DNA of 64,000 bases from Anaerocolumna sedimenticola (GTDB lineage Bacteria; Bacillota; Clostridia; Lachnospirales; Lachnospiraceae): contig NZ_CP048000.1 of assembly GCF_009931695.1 (NCBI RefSeq), positions 1,763,001 through 1,827,000 on the forward strand, in the 5' to 3' direction. A program made the translations under genes and the position numbers. This document shows positions 20,501 to 28,057 of this stretch, one piece after another (the stretch's first letter is position 1; every line of letters begins with the position of its first letter). The notes beneath the pieces are model-generated. The model was not told the origin of the DNA. It saw only the letters and a list, made by a program, of their open reading frames with translations, and ran no database searches.

Positions 20501-21066
20501 CCATGGATTTTGTTATCGATGAAGAAACGAATGAAACGAAAGTAAATGATGGAGAGATGGCAACCGTAGGTGGTATCATTACAGGGAAAACCGTAAAAAC
20601 CACAAGAACCAATTCCATGATGGCTTTCGTCACTCTGGAAGATATGGTGGGAGCTGTTGAAATTATTGTATTTCCTAAAGATTATGATAAATATAAAATG
20701 CTTCTTGTAGAGGATAATAAAGTACTGGTAAGGGGAAAAATAGCAGTAGAAGAAGAAAAAAATGCTAAATTAATCTGCCAGACGATTATTCCTTTTGAAA
20801 GTATTCCCAAAGTTATTTGGATAAAGTATCCCAATAAAGAGAAATTTGTTGAAGATGAACAGAGGCTGTATACGATATTAAGGGAATATGATGGTACGGA
20901 TAGTGTATGTATTTATCTGGAATGTGAAAAAGCAATAAAACACTTACCTAAAAGTATGGGTATTAAGGCGGAAATAGAGCTTATTGATAAACTAAAACAG
21001 ACATATTCGGAAGCAAATATAAAAGTAATTGAAAATAGTATTGAAAAAGCTAGAAAAATAGATTAA
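17578..21066 (+). CDS. dnaE: DNA polymerase III subunit alpha (DnaE)
   Basis: Replicative-type C-family DNA polymerase, 1162 residues. The N-terminal PHP domain keeps its metal-binding His residues (FTHLHLHTEYSLLDG). The palm carries GPGRGSAAGS and PDIDIDF (396-402, with catalytic Asp). The fingers contain TDGIFQFES. Later regions are the helix-hairpin-helix area around IKGLGRPV, and an OB fold near the C-terminus (VGGIITGKTV). Firmicutes usually also carry PolC, which is not in this window. GGAGCC precedes the ATG. The stop lies 36 bp before the pfkA ATG, and dnaE-pfkA adjacency is common in Firmicutes. Confidence 0.96.
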   Translation: MNFTHLHLHTEYSLLDGSGKIKEMVARTKELGMDSMAITDHGVMYGVIDFYRACLAEGIQPVIGCEVYVAPGSRFDREANSSDDRYYHLVLLAENNTGYANLMKIVSKGFLEGFYYKPRVDYEVLKEYSEGIIALSACIGGEIASNIRKGFYEEAKKAALRLKDIFGENNFFLELQDHGIPEQKSVNQGLLRMSKETGIPLVATNDVHYTLESDAAAHDILLCIQTQKKVTDENRMRYEGGQYFIKSPEEMLKIFPYATEALENTHKIAERCHVEIEFGEYKLPKFDVPAGITALEYLKKLCYEGLNKRYPNPSQELIDRLDYEIETIRSMGFVDYFLIVGDFIKYARDHEIMVGPGRGSAAGSIVSYSLGITNIDPIKYNLLFERFLNPERLTMPDIDIDFCFERRQEVIDYVVEKYGKDRVVQIVTFGTMAARAVIRDVGRALDLGYGRVDTVAKMIPTELGITIEKALKLNPDLKTLYDNDDDIRNLIDMSKRLEGLPRHTSMHAAGVVISKAPVMEYVPLSRASDDSITTQFTMTTLEELGLLKMDFLGLRTLTVIQNAVRLINKRRNEGEKIDIDNIDYNDKNVYALFASAKTDGIFQFESAGMKNFLKELKPSNLEDIIAGNALYRPGPMDFIPKYIKGKNQAGSIIYECPQLEPILSPTYGCIVYQEQVMQIVRDLAGYSYGRSDLVRRAMSKKKASVMEKERYNFVYGNDEENVPGCIKNGISEEVANHIFDEMTDFAKYAFNKSHAAAYAVVAYQTAFLKCYYPVEFMAALMTSVIDNPGKVAEYIFTCRQMGIKILPPDINEGDSTFSVSEGAIRYGLSAIKGLGRPVIEAVVKERESNGKFTSLRDFAERLSGKEVNKRTVESFIKSGAFDSLQGTRKQLMMIYVQVLDDVAQTKKRNLSGQMSLFDFAEEEEKTEYENNLPDVGEYTIEQKLSFEKEVMGIYASGHPLEAYGELMKKNITATTMDFVIDEETNETKVNDGEMATVGGIITGKTVKTTRTNSMMAFVTLEDMVGAVEIIVFPKDYDKYKMLLVEDNKVLVRGKIAVEEEKNAKLICQTIIPFESIPKVIWIKYPNKEKFVEDEQRLYTILREYDGTDSVCIYLECEKAIKHLPKSMGIKAEIELIDKLKQTYSEANIKVIENSIEKARKID

Positions 21067-21102
21067 AATATAAGCAATTTAGTTTTTTTGGAGGTGGACA
21101 CA

Positions 21103-22077
21103 ATGGCAAATGAAGTAAAGACAATCGGTGTATTAACAAGTGGTGGTGATGCACCGGGTATGAATGCAGCAATCAGAGCGGTCGTTAGAACAGCTTTAGC
21201 AAACGGTTTAAAAGTAAAAGGTATCAGACGAGGATACAGCGGCCTATTAGATGAAGATATAGTAGATATGGAAGCGCAGAGCGTTTCTGATATTATACAA
21301 AGAGGCGGTACCATTCTATATACTGCCAGAAGTAAAGAATTTATGACAACAGAAGGTCAGGATAAAGCTGCTGAAATCTGTAGAAAGCATGGCATTGATG
21401 GTTTGGTGGTAATAGGCGGTGACGGTTCTTTCCGTGGTGCTGCCGATCTTGCTGTAAGAGGAATTAATACGGTATGTTTACCAGGAACCATTGACTTGGA
21501 TATTGCATGTACCGATTATACCATTGGTTTCGATACGGCAGTCAATACGGCTATGGAAGCAATTGATAAAGTAAGGGATACTTCAACTTCCCATGAAAGA
21601 TGCAGTATTATTGAAGTAATGGGTAGAAAAGCCGGTTATATTGCATTATGGTGCGGTATCGCTAACGGGGCGGAAGATATCTTAGTTACTGAAAGATATG
21701 ATTATGACGAACAAAAGATTATAGATAAGATCATTGAAAGAAGAAAAGCCGGTAAGAAGCATTACATCATCGTTAATGCAGAAGGTATCGGCGATTCCAA
21801 TAATATGGCAAAGAGAATCGAAGCAGCTACCGGTATGGAGGCCAGAGCAACCATTATCGGCCATATCCAAAGAGGTGGCAGCCCAACCTGCATCGACAGG
21901 GTACATGCTTCCGCTATGGGTGCATATGGGGTTGACTTATTATGTAAAGGAGCTTCCAACCGTGTAGTAGGTTACAGAGACGGTAACTATGTAGACTATG
22001 ATATTAAAGAAGCACTTGCCATGAAAAAAGATATTGATCAATATTTATATGACGTGTCTAAAACATTGTCCAGATAA
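21103..22077 (+). CDS. pfkA: ATP-dependent 6-phosphofructokinase
   Basis: Phosphorylates fructose-6-phosphate, the committed step of glycolysis. It is about 324 residues. TSGGDAPGMNAA opens the nucleotide site. GGDGS (105-109) is the ATP-type signature rather than the PPi-type GGDD. The catalytic stretch is PGTIDLD with D131 as base; the residue after it is Leu where many PfkA enzymes have Asn. MGRKAG and the C-terminal substrate loop are present. The start is the ATG after GGAGGTG; a longer frame from a TTG at 21088 would place that ribosome binding site inside the gene and is unlikely. Confidence 0.95.
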   Translation: MANEVKTIGVLTSGGDAPGMNAAIRAVVRTALANGLKVKGIRRGYSGLLDEDIVDMEAQSVSDIIQRGGTILYTARSKEFMTTEGQDKAAEICRKHGIDGLVVIGGDGSFRGAADLAVRGINTVCLPGTIDLDIACTDYTIGFDTAVNTAMEAIDKVRDTSTSHERCSIIEVMGRKAGYIALWCGIANGAEDILVTERYDYDEQKIIDKIIERRKAGKKHYIIVNAEGIGDSNNMAKRIEAATGMEARATIIGHIQRGGSPTCIDRVHASAMGAYGVDLLCKGASNRVVGYRDGNYVDYDIKEALAMKKDIDQYLYDVSKTLSR

Positions 22078-22101
22078 TTATAATACAATTGTTTTATAAA
22101 C

Positions 22102-22159
22102 GAAAGCCTGACTTAAAAACCACTTAAAGCTTAAGTGTTATTCAACGGTCAGGCTTTTA
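22102..22159 (+). terminator. Terminator after pfkA
   Basis: AAAGCCTGAC pairs with GTCAGGCTTT, with an inner CACTTAA/TTAAGTG hairpin, followed by a short T-run. Confidence 0.8.
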
Positions 22160-22271
22160 AATTTCTGAGAAAGCAAAGTGAGCAGAAATTCAAGCGTTAA
22201 ATTATGAACTTTATAAAATCGTCATAAATATAAGTATAAAATATAAAAATGCTGTTAAACAGGGGGAAAAG

Positions 22272-24026
22272 ATGAGTAATAAATTTCAAAAGTTTTTATC
22301 CTATTATAAACCATATATGGGTTTATTTTTATCTGACATGTTTTTTGCATTAATAGCAGCGGGTATATCACTGGTGTATCCATTAATAGTCAGATATGTA
22401 ACCAATGATCTGTTGGTGCATTATGAAATCAGTGAAGTAATGCATACTATAATTAAATTATCATTTCTTATGATAGGGCTGGCCATACTGGAACTGGTAT
22501 GTAACTTTTATATTGCTTACCAGGGGCATGTTATGGGTGCGAAAATGGAATACGATATGAGGAATGACATTTTCGAACATTATCAGAAATTATCCTTTAA
22601 TTTTTATGATAATCAGAAAACCGGACAATTAATGTCCAGAATTACCAATGATTTGTTTGACATTACGGAATTATGCCATCATGGTCCGGAAGATATCGTA
22701 ATCTCCATTATTAAGTTCGTAGGTGCTTTTATTATATTAATTAATATAAATCTTCCCATTACATTAATCGTTTTTGCTTTTATTCCCATTATGTTTATTT
22801 TTGCTTATCACATGAAAAATAAAATGAATCACGCTTTTCGTAAAAACAGGGAACGAATCGCAGAGATTAATGCCCAGATTGAAGATAATTTGTCCGGTAT
22901 CCGGGTTGTAAAATCCTTTGCAAGTGAAAATAAGGAAATGGATAAATTCCACGACGGAAACCGCCGTTTTGTGGAGAGTAAACGTAACAGCTACTGGCAG
23001 ATGGCAACATTTCATTCCGGACTTGGGTTTTTTACAAGTCTAATAAATGTTGCGGTTATTGTCGGTGGTGCCGTACTTATGGCAAATAAGATCATTGCTT
23101 TAAGTGATTTACTTACTTTCTTATTATATATCAATAATATTATTGAACCCGTCCGTAAATTAATTAACTTTACGGAACAATTTCAAAACGGAATTACCGG
23201 TTTTGACCGGTTTATGGAGATTATGGATATCCAGCCGGATATTATTGATAAAAAAGATGCCGTATCCATTAAGGATGTAAAAGGAAAAATTGAATTTCGT
23301 GAGGTATCATTCCGTTATAATGATACCAAAACGGATGTATTCCGTAATATAGACTTGAAAGTGGAATCGGGAGATTACCTGGCTTTAGTCGGTTCCTCCG
23401 GTGTAGGTAAAACAACTCTTTGCAGCCTGATTCCAAGGTTTTATGAAGTAAACTCCGGTAAAATCCTGTTAGATGGTACGGATATTAGGAATATTAAACT
23501 TCGGTCGTTGAGAAAAAATATTGGAATTGTTCAGCAGGATGTTTATCTGTTTACCGGTACGGTATTGGATAATATACGGTATGGTAAATTAGAAGCTACG
23601 GATGAAGAAATTATAGAAGCCGCTAAAAATGCCAATGCCCACGAATTTATTATGGAACTTCCGGATGGATATAATACATATATCGGACAGCGTGGCGTTA
23701 AGTTATCCGGGGGACAGAAGCAGCGGCTCAGTATCGCCAGAGTATTTCTTAAAAATCCGCCCATACTAATCTTTGATGAAGCAACTTCTGCCCTTGATAA
23801 TGAAAGTGAAAAGGTAGTGCAGGAATCCTTGGAAAAACTGGCGAAAAACAGAACCACTTTTGTTATAGCCCACAGACTTTCAACAATCCGGAATGCCAAA
23901 AATATCATTGTTTTAACAGAAGACGGAATTAAAGAGAGAGGAACGCATACGGAACTACTGAATCAGAACGGAATCTACGCCGGCCTGTATAAATTAACAC
24001 AGGGAGCAGAGAAAAATCTGGCATAA
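22272..24026 (+). CDS. ABC transporter, ATP-binding/permease fusion (exporter type)
   Basis: A 584-residue half-transporter with six predicted membrane helices (about 15-310) fused to a nucleotide-binding domain. Walker A is GSSGVGKTT (374-382), the signature is LSGGQKQR (478-485), and Walker B is ILIFDEATSALD. The type resembles MsbA/LmrA/BmrA lipid and drug exporters, which act as homodimers. No partner half-transporter is adjacent. AGGGGGA precedes the ATG. The substrate cannot be inferred. Confidence 0.9.
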   Translation: MSNKFQKFLSYYKPYMGLFLSDMFFALIAAGISLVYPLIVRYVTNDLLVHYEISEVMHTIIKLSFLMIGLAILELVCNFYIAYQGHVMGAKMEYDMRNDIFEHYQKLSFNFYDNQKTGQLMSRITNDLFDITELCHHGPEDIVISIIKFVGAFIILININLPITLIVFAFIPIMFIFAYHMKNKMNHAFRKNRERIAEINAQIEDNLSGIRVVKSFASENKEMDKFHDGNRRFVESKRNSYWQMATFHSGLGFFTSLINVAVIVGGAVLMANKIIALSDLLTFLLYINNIIEPVRKLINFTEQFQNGITGFDRFMEIMDIQPDIIDKKDAVSIKDVKGKIEFREVSFRYNDTKTDVFRNIDLKVESGDYLALVGSSGVGKTTLCSLIPRFYEVNSGKILLDGTDIRNIKLRSLRKNIGIVQQDVYLFTGTVLDNIRYGKLEATDEEIIEAAKNANAHEFIMELPDGYNTYIGQRGVKLSGGQKQRLSIARVFLKNPPILIFDEATSALDNESEKVVQESLEKLAKNRTTFVIAHRLSTIRNAKNIIVLTEDGIKERGTHTELLNQNGIYAGLYKLTQGAEKNLA

Positions 24027-24078
24027 ATTAGCAGTTTTTTTATTGGAACCATAATTTCATTTGCGTCGTCTAATAGTT

Positions 24079-24174
24079 GATAGTATACTAATACTGCAGC
24101 TATCAATAAAAGCGGAAAGAGGACTGTCCGGCTCGCGGCATAACTTAGAGAGCTGCCGGACAGCGTACAGGTCC
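24079..24174. other. Nested hairpins in the 24.0-24.4 kb spacer
   Basis: TGATAG/CTATCA lies at 24079-24106. A strong nested stem follows at 24121-24174: CTGTCCGGC pairs with GCCGGACAG, and outer GGAC pairs with GTCC. There is no T-run and no coding frame. It could be a repeat or a structured RNA. Confidence 0.4.
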
Positions 24175-24351
24175 TAAGTCGGCACAGAATAGGAGATGGA
24201 GCAAAATATTACCGCGTAAATAATATATTGAGGTTATAATTCAGCCTATGAAACCGCGAGGGGTTTTTGGTGAGCGGAGCGAAGCGAAAGTCACAGAAAA
24301 CCCACGACATGTATGCAAAATTATGCATTTAGCATTATTTTTGTGCATTAT

Positions 24352-24383
24352 GTTACGGTTAAAAGCCAAGGCTGAACTGTAAC
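24352..24383 (+). promoter_or_regulatory. Stem-loop directly before the sigma-factor ribosome binding site
   Basis: GTTACGGTT pairs with AACTGTAAC, with an inner AGCC/GGCT stem, ending about 8 bases before GGGGGAAG. Its position could make it a control site for translation or autoregulation of the sigma factor (inference). Confidence 0.35.
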
Positions 24384-24402
24384 AAATAGGGGGAAGTTAT
24401 CA

Positions 24403-24918
24403 ATGTACGAGGATAAAGAACCGGTTTACGACATTGAGACATTGATGAGGAAATATGGCAATGATGTACTCCGTACGGCATATATGTATGTAAAGGATAG
24501 TCATTTGGCAGAGGATATTTTTCAAGATGTCTTTATAAAAGTAAATCAAAAACTTGAAACCTTTCAAGGTGGCAGCAGTATTAAAACATGGATGATACGT
24601 ATTACTATTAATACCTGTAAAGATTATCTGAAAAGCGCATGGAATCAACGTGTCATGCCTTTTACGGAGTTTCAGGAGAACACAATGGCAGGGGAGGACG
24701 ATTTTACAGCTGTAGAACAACAGGATGAAAATCGGATCATCCGCCAGGAAGTTATGAAACTGCCGGATAAATACAAAGACGTTTTGCTTTGTGTCTATTA
24801 TCATGATATGACAATAAGTGAAGCCGCAAAACTTTTGCATATTGCAGAAGGAACGGCAAAAAGCCGTCTGTCCCGAGCAAAAGAAAAACTTAAGCTTTGC
24901 CTTGAAGGGAGGATTTAA
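24403..24918 (+). CDS. RNA polymerase ECF-type sigma factor
   Basis: A 171-residue sigma-70 family protein with region 2 (YVKDSHLAEDIFQDVFIKV, the core-binding helix) and region 4 (DMTISEAAKLLHIAEGTAKSRLSRAKEKL, the -35-binding helix-turn-helix). There is no region 1 or 3, as expected for ECF factors. A GGGGGAAG ribosome binding site precedes the ATG. The next gene, a single-pass membrane protein, starts 1 bp after the stop and is probably its anti-sigma factor, so the pair likely senses an envelope signal (inference). Confidence 0.9.
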   Translation: MYEDKEPVYDIETLMRKYGNDVLRTAYMYVKDSHLAEDIFQDVFIKVNQKLETFQGGSSIKTWMIRITINTCKDYLKSAWNQRVMPFTEFQENTMAGEDDFTAVEQQDENRIIRQEVMKLPDKYKDVLLCVYYHDMTISEAAKLLHIAEGTAKSRLSRAKEKLKLCLEGRI

Positions 24919-24919
24919 G

Positions 24920-25822
24920 GTGGATAAGAATAAGATAAACAATAGCCTTCCCAGTGATTTGGATGATTTACGTGTGAAAGACCATCTGAATGCCTCTTTT
25001 GAACTGGATAATTTAACGGTATCGGAAGATTTAATCGCCAGAACCCTTAAGGCAATAAAAGAGTCCGATCAGCAGGAAGAGCAGTCAAAAAAAATAAATA
25101 AAATTAAGCATTTCCCGGTTCGAAGACTTGTTAGTGCCGCAGCAGCTATTGCCGTACTAATTGTTGGAATCAATATATTTCAAAACAGTTTTACAGGAAA
25201 TAAAAAAGGTACACAAATCAGTATGGATTCCAGTTCGACTGAGAAAGCCCCGGAAGAAGCGGCGACTATGGAAAATTATAGTGCTGCAGCTGATGGAGCA
25301 GCATCTTTAAATAATAGTACCAAGAGCAGTGAAATTACGGGTTCATCCGCTGAAGAAAGTGACATGGCCGCTGCTGATGAAGAAATTACCACATTTTCAG
25401 CGGAACTGAAAGAGGATACGAAAAAAGCAGGAGGTGCCAGTTCCGGTTATGGAGAAAATCTTTTTTCTGTATTGTATCCAATCAACTATGATACGGTTAC
25501 GACATTTAACGTATCAAAAAATGGTGATACCGGTAAAGCATTAAAAGAAACCGGTATTAAAGTAAATGAATTCTATAATATACTGGACGGATATCCTTTA
25601 ACTGAAAGCAATACAAACGAGAATAGAAATACTGCCGAATGGATTTACAAAGCTGAAATTGTTGAACCAAATCAAGTGGCCTATACTATAATAATTGGGG
25701 ATACGATTCAGGTAGAACAGAAAAGTGAAACGGGAGAGCCACAAGTTTCCGTATACAGTACGGAAAATATGGATAATTTAATTAAACAAATTCAAGATTT
25801 TTATAATTCGAATAATAAATAA
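24920..25822 (+). CDS. Single-pass membrane protein, probable anti-sigma factor
   Basis: A 300-residue protein read from a GTG start after GGGAGG, 1 bp after the sigma-factor stop; a longer open frame upstream lies inside the sigma gene and is discarded. The cytoplasmic N-terminus (about 70 residues) is charged. One membrane segment follows (RRLVSAAAAIAVLIVGINIF). The extracytoplasmic part has a Ser/Ala/Glu-rich linker and a C-terminal domain of about 120 residues that I do not recognise. No HxxxCxxC zinc motif is visible, so it is not a ZAS-type anti-sigma factor. The role is inferred from gene order and topology. Confidence 0.7.
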   Translation: MDKNKINNSLPSDLDDLRVKDHLNASFELDNLTVSEDLIARTLKAIKESDQQEEQSKKINKIKHFPVRRLVSAAAAIAVLIVGINIFQNSFTGNKKGTQISMDSSSTEKAPEEAATMENYSAAADGAASLNNSTKSSEITGSSAEESDMAAADEEITTFSAELKEDTKKAGGASSGYGENLFSVLYPINYDTVTTFNVSKNGDTGKALKETGIKVNEFYNILDGYPLTESNTNENRNTAEWIYKAEIVEPNQVAYTIIIGDTIQVEQKSETGEPQVSVYSTENMDNLIKQIQDFYNSNNK

Positions 25823-25901
25823 AATAATAAAAGAATGTTGAAAATTCTAAATCTATTCGTTATATTTTAACAAAAAGCAATGTACCTAAAGCCATTCTTG
25901 C

Positions 25902-26002
25902 AACCGGAAGGAACACGCTTTGCGAGTTTCTCCGGTTCGCGTGCGCGTTCGAATTATTGCAAGCAAGCTTGCTAATTCTCACTTTGCTTTCGCGGAAATA
26001 AA
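25902..26002 (-). repeat. Interspersed repeat family C, inverted copy
   Basis: About 100 bp that match 38161-38262 in opposite orientation with roughly 90 percent identity by eye. It has internal GCAAG/CTTGC and CGCG-containing inverted segments and lies in the spacer after the sigma/anti-sigma pair. Confidence 0.75.
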
Positions 26003-26005
26003 GAT

Positions 26006-26040
26006 AACCGCTCATTCTTAACAGGAACGAGCGGTTTTTC
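26006..26040. terminator. Terminator between converging genes at 26 kb
   Basis: AACCGCTC pairs with GAGCGGTT, followed by five T on the plus strand. It can serve the sigma/anti-sigma operon and, less strongly, the minus-strand gene at 26054. Confidence 0.7.
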
Positions 26041-26053
26041 TAATCTGAGAATA

Positions 26054-26362
26054 TTATTCTTCTGTAACCTCTTTTTCGTCAGTTTCAGTATCAGCTGCGG
26101 ATACTTTATCTTCAAAAGAACCCTGGTCAGATCCTTCTGAAGTAATATTAATTGAAACATATTCCCTTGTATCTTTTTTATTTTGATCAGTGGTATCCTC
26201 GTCTTCAGCGTCGAAATCTTCGAATTCATCTTCAAATTCATCAAAATCATCAGAAGAGTCCTTATTTACTAAGTTTTTGTACAAATAATAAGCACCACAT
26301 GCTATAGTCGCAACGGATACTGTACCAAATAAAAACTTTCCAAATTTTTTCATGCGATTCAT
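26054..26362 (-). CDS. Small acidic membrane-anchored protein, unknown function
   Basis: A 102-residue protein with a positively charged N-terminus, one membrane segment (about 9-27, FLFGTVSVATIACGAYYLY) and a highly acidic tail rich in Asp and Glu (DDFDEFEDEFEDFDAEDED). AAAGGA lies close before the first ATG; a second ATG three codons later (26353) is possible. No family is recognised. It is transcribed towards the sigma/anti-sigma pair and does not share its transcript. Confidence 0.6.
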   Translation of the reverse strand: MNRMKKFGKFLFGTVSVATIACGAYYLYKNLVNKDSSDDFDEFEDEFEDFDAEDEDTTDQNKKDTREYVSINITSEGSDQGSFEDKVSAADTETDEKEVTEE

Positions 26363-26768
26363 ACTTCCTTTCGTTAAACAGTATATGCAATTACTGTTAT
26401 TTGTTATACAGTTTAAAAGAATTTGTTTGCTAAAAAAAGTTTTTCAGTTCCATTATAAGGGAAGGGGGTGGAAAAATAAAGTAAAACTTATCTAAATTTT
26501 TACCAAAAAAACAATAAAATATAATAGTATTACAAAAAATTATTTTTCCAAGGGTAAAAGGTTTCTGAAAATTCTTAAGATAAGACAGTATAATGTAACG
26601 GTGAAAACAACACGACTATTTCTAAGGTTCCTTAAAACGTTTGTACTGTGTAAAATATGGAAATATATTGATTCAAAAAATTAGAAATGATATAATTGAA
26701 ATAAAAAGCACGGAGGGTGCGTTTCACTCAGAATTAGTATGCCGCTAAAGCGGCAGATGGGGTGTATT
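26363..26768. other. AT-rich spacer before sfsA
   Basis: No gene or RNA is recognised. A TATAAT occurs near 26520 and homopurine or A-rich runs are present. The only clear structure is the GCCGCTAAAGCGGC palindrome described separately. Confidence 0.3.
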
Positions 26769-26772
26769 ATGA
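26739..26772 (+). repeat. Palindromic 5' element before sfsA
   Basis: GCCGCTAAAGCGGC at 26741-26754 is followed by exactly 14 bases and then the start codon. Nearly the same palindrome, spacer and start context occurs before the gene ending at 61718 (63805-63835, minus strand). Confidence 0.55.
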
Positions 26773-27452
26773 AATATGAAAATGTGCTGGCTGGGATATT
26801 CTTATCAAGGCCCAACCGGTTTATAGCATTTGTGGAGATAGATGGGTGTGCAGAAACCTGCCATGTTAAAAATACAGGACGATGCAAGGAATTACTGATT
26901 CCAGGTGTAACAGTATATGTACAGAAAACGGATAATCCGTCCAGAAAAACGAAATACTCACTTATCGGAGTGAAAAAGGGAACGCGGATTATTAATATAG
27001 ATTCACAGGCTCCCAATAAGGTCGTTTCTGAATGGCTGCAAAGGGGCGGGTTATTTAAAGATATTACTTATTTAAAGGCTGAGAAAACCTATGGTAATTC
27101 CAGATTTGACTTTTATTTGGAAACCAAACAGGAAAAAATTTATATGGAAGTAAAGGGGGTAACTTTAGAGGATAATGGCATAGTTTTATTTCCTGATGCA
27201 CCGACTTTGAGGGGGATTAAACATATCAAGGAATTATGTCAGTGCAGGGAAGAGGGGTTTACGGCTTATCTTTTATTTGTGGTACAAATGAAAGATGTAT
27301 TATATTTTAAACCAAATGATAACACTCACCCGGCATTTGGTGAAGCTTTACGGGAAGCAGCTAAGAACGGTGTTCATATTCTGGCTGTGGATTGTGAAGT
27401 TTCATTCGATGGAATGGAAATACGGGAGAAAGTACCGGTTAATCTGGGATAA
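26769..27452 (+). CDS. sfsA: Sugar fermentation stimulation protein SfsA
   Basis: A 227-residue SfsA-family protein: the N-terminal OB-like part contains FLSRPNRFIAFVEIDG and HVKNTGRCKELL, and the C-terminal nuclease-like part contains YGNSRFDFYLE and IYMEVKGVTLE, which fit a restriction-endonuclease-like fold. The cellular role of SfsA is not firmly known. I use the ATG at 26769 because family members begin with MKYEN-like sequence; a longer frame from 26739 includes the palindromic 5' element and is not favoured. The ribosome binding site (GGGGTG) is close. The hemerythrin gene follows by 44 bp. Confidence 0.92.
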   Translation: MKYENVLAGIFLSRPNRFIAFVEIDGCAETCHVKNTGRCKELLIPGVTVYVQKTDNPSRKTKYSLIGVKKGTRIINIDSQAPNKVVSEWLQRGGLFKDITYLKAEKTYGNSRFDFYLETKQEKIYMEVKGVTLEDNGIVLFPDAPTLRGIKHIKELCQCREEGFTAYLLFVVQMKDVLYFKPNDNTHPAFGEALREAAKNGVHILAVDCEVSFDGMEIREKVPVNLG

Positions 27453-27496
27453 CAAAGGAACGAAAGAAAATTCAATTATGAAAGGATGTATAAAGT

Positions 27497-27889
27497 ATGT
27501 ATGAGATGAAAGAGGAATATTATACCGGTATTGAACTAATAGATAAAGAGCATAAGGAATTATTCCGGCTTGCAGATGAAGCATATCAGGTTTTAAAAGA
27601 CGATTTCATAGCGGATAAATTTGATCATATCGTTGAAATTATTATAGGGCTAAAAGAATATGCAATCAAACATTTTGCAGACGAGGAAGCTTATATGCAG
27701 AGTATCCAATATAAAAGGTATTTATCCCAGAAAGTAGAACATAATGATTTTGTTGAAAAACTGGAGGCAATCGATTTTGACCAGATGGATCATAATCAGA
27801 CCGGTACACTGGTTGATTTACTGGAATTCTTAAATGACTGGCTTGTTCATCACATTCTGGAAAAGGATAAGTTAATTGGAAAGATTTAA
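27497..27889 (+). CDS. Bacteriohemerythrin-like protein with one iron ligand replaced
   Basis: A 130-residue four-helix hemerythrin-domain protein, which in other bacteria binds O2 at a di-iron site. Ligands visible are H19 (IDKEHKELF), H59 and E63 (KHFADEE), H82 (VEHNDF), and H119 and D124 (HHILEKD). Hemerythrins normally have HxxxH ending at H82, but here position 78 is Gln (QKVEH), so one His ligand of one iron is missing. This may change oxygen binding or suit another small ligand. AAAGGA lies upstream. It may be co-transcribed with sfsA. Confidence 0.85.
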   Translation: MYEMKEEYYTGIELIDKEHKELFRLADEAYQVLKDDFIADKFDHIVEIIIGLKEYAIKHFADEEAYMQSIQYKRYLSQKVEHNDFVEKLEAIDFDQMDHNQTGTLVDLLEFLNDWLVHHILEKDKLIGKI

Positions 27890-27898
27890 GAAACTAAT

Positions 27899-27941
27899 AA
27901 ATTCTTAAATTTTTTATCATATAAAATTTAAGAATTTTTAG
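27899..27941 (+). terminator. Terminator after the hemerythrin gene
   Basis: AAATTCTTAAATTTT pairs with AAAATTTAAGAATTT across a short loop and ends in a T-run. Confidence 0.8.
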
Positions 27942-28057
27942 TTATTATATAAGAGTCATAATTTAAACTGATAATCAATCAAATTTTTGCAGGCAGTTTA
28001 AATTATACCATTACTTGCAGGAATCCTGGATATCATTTGGATAGAGGAGAGTTATCA

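Noticed and set aside
21088..21102. TTG-initiated extension of pfkA
   Set aside because: The GGAGGTG ribosome binding site would lie inside the coding region; the ATG at 21103 gives the normal N-terminus.
24818..24919. Upstream extension of the anti-sigma-like gene
   Set aside because: It lies wholly in another frame of the sigma factor; the GTG at 24920 follows GGGAGG.
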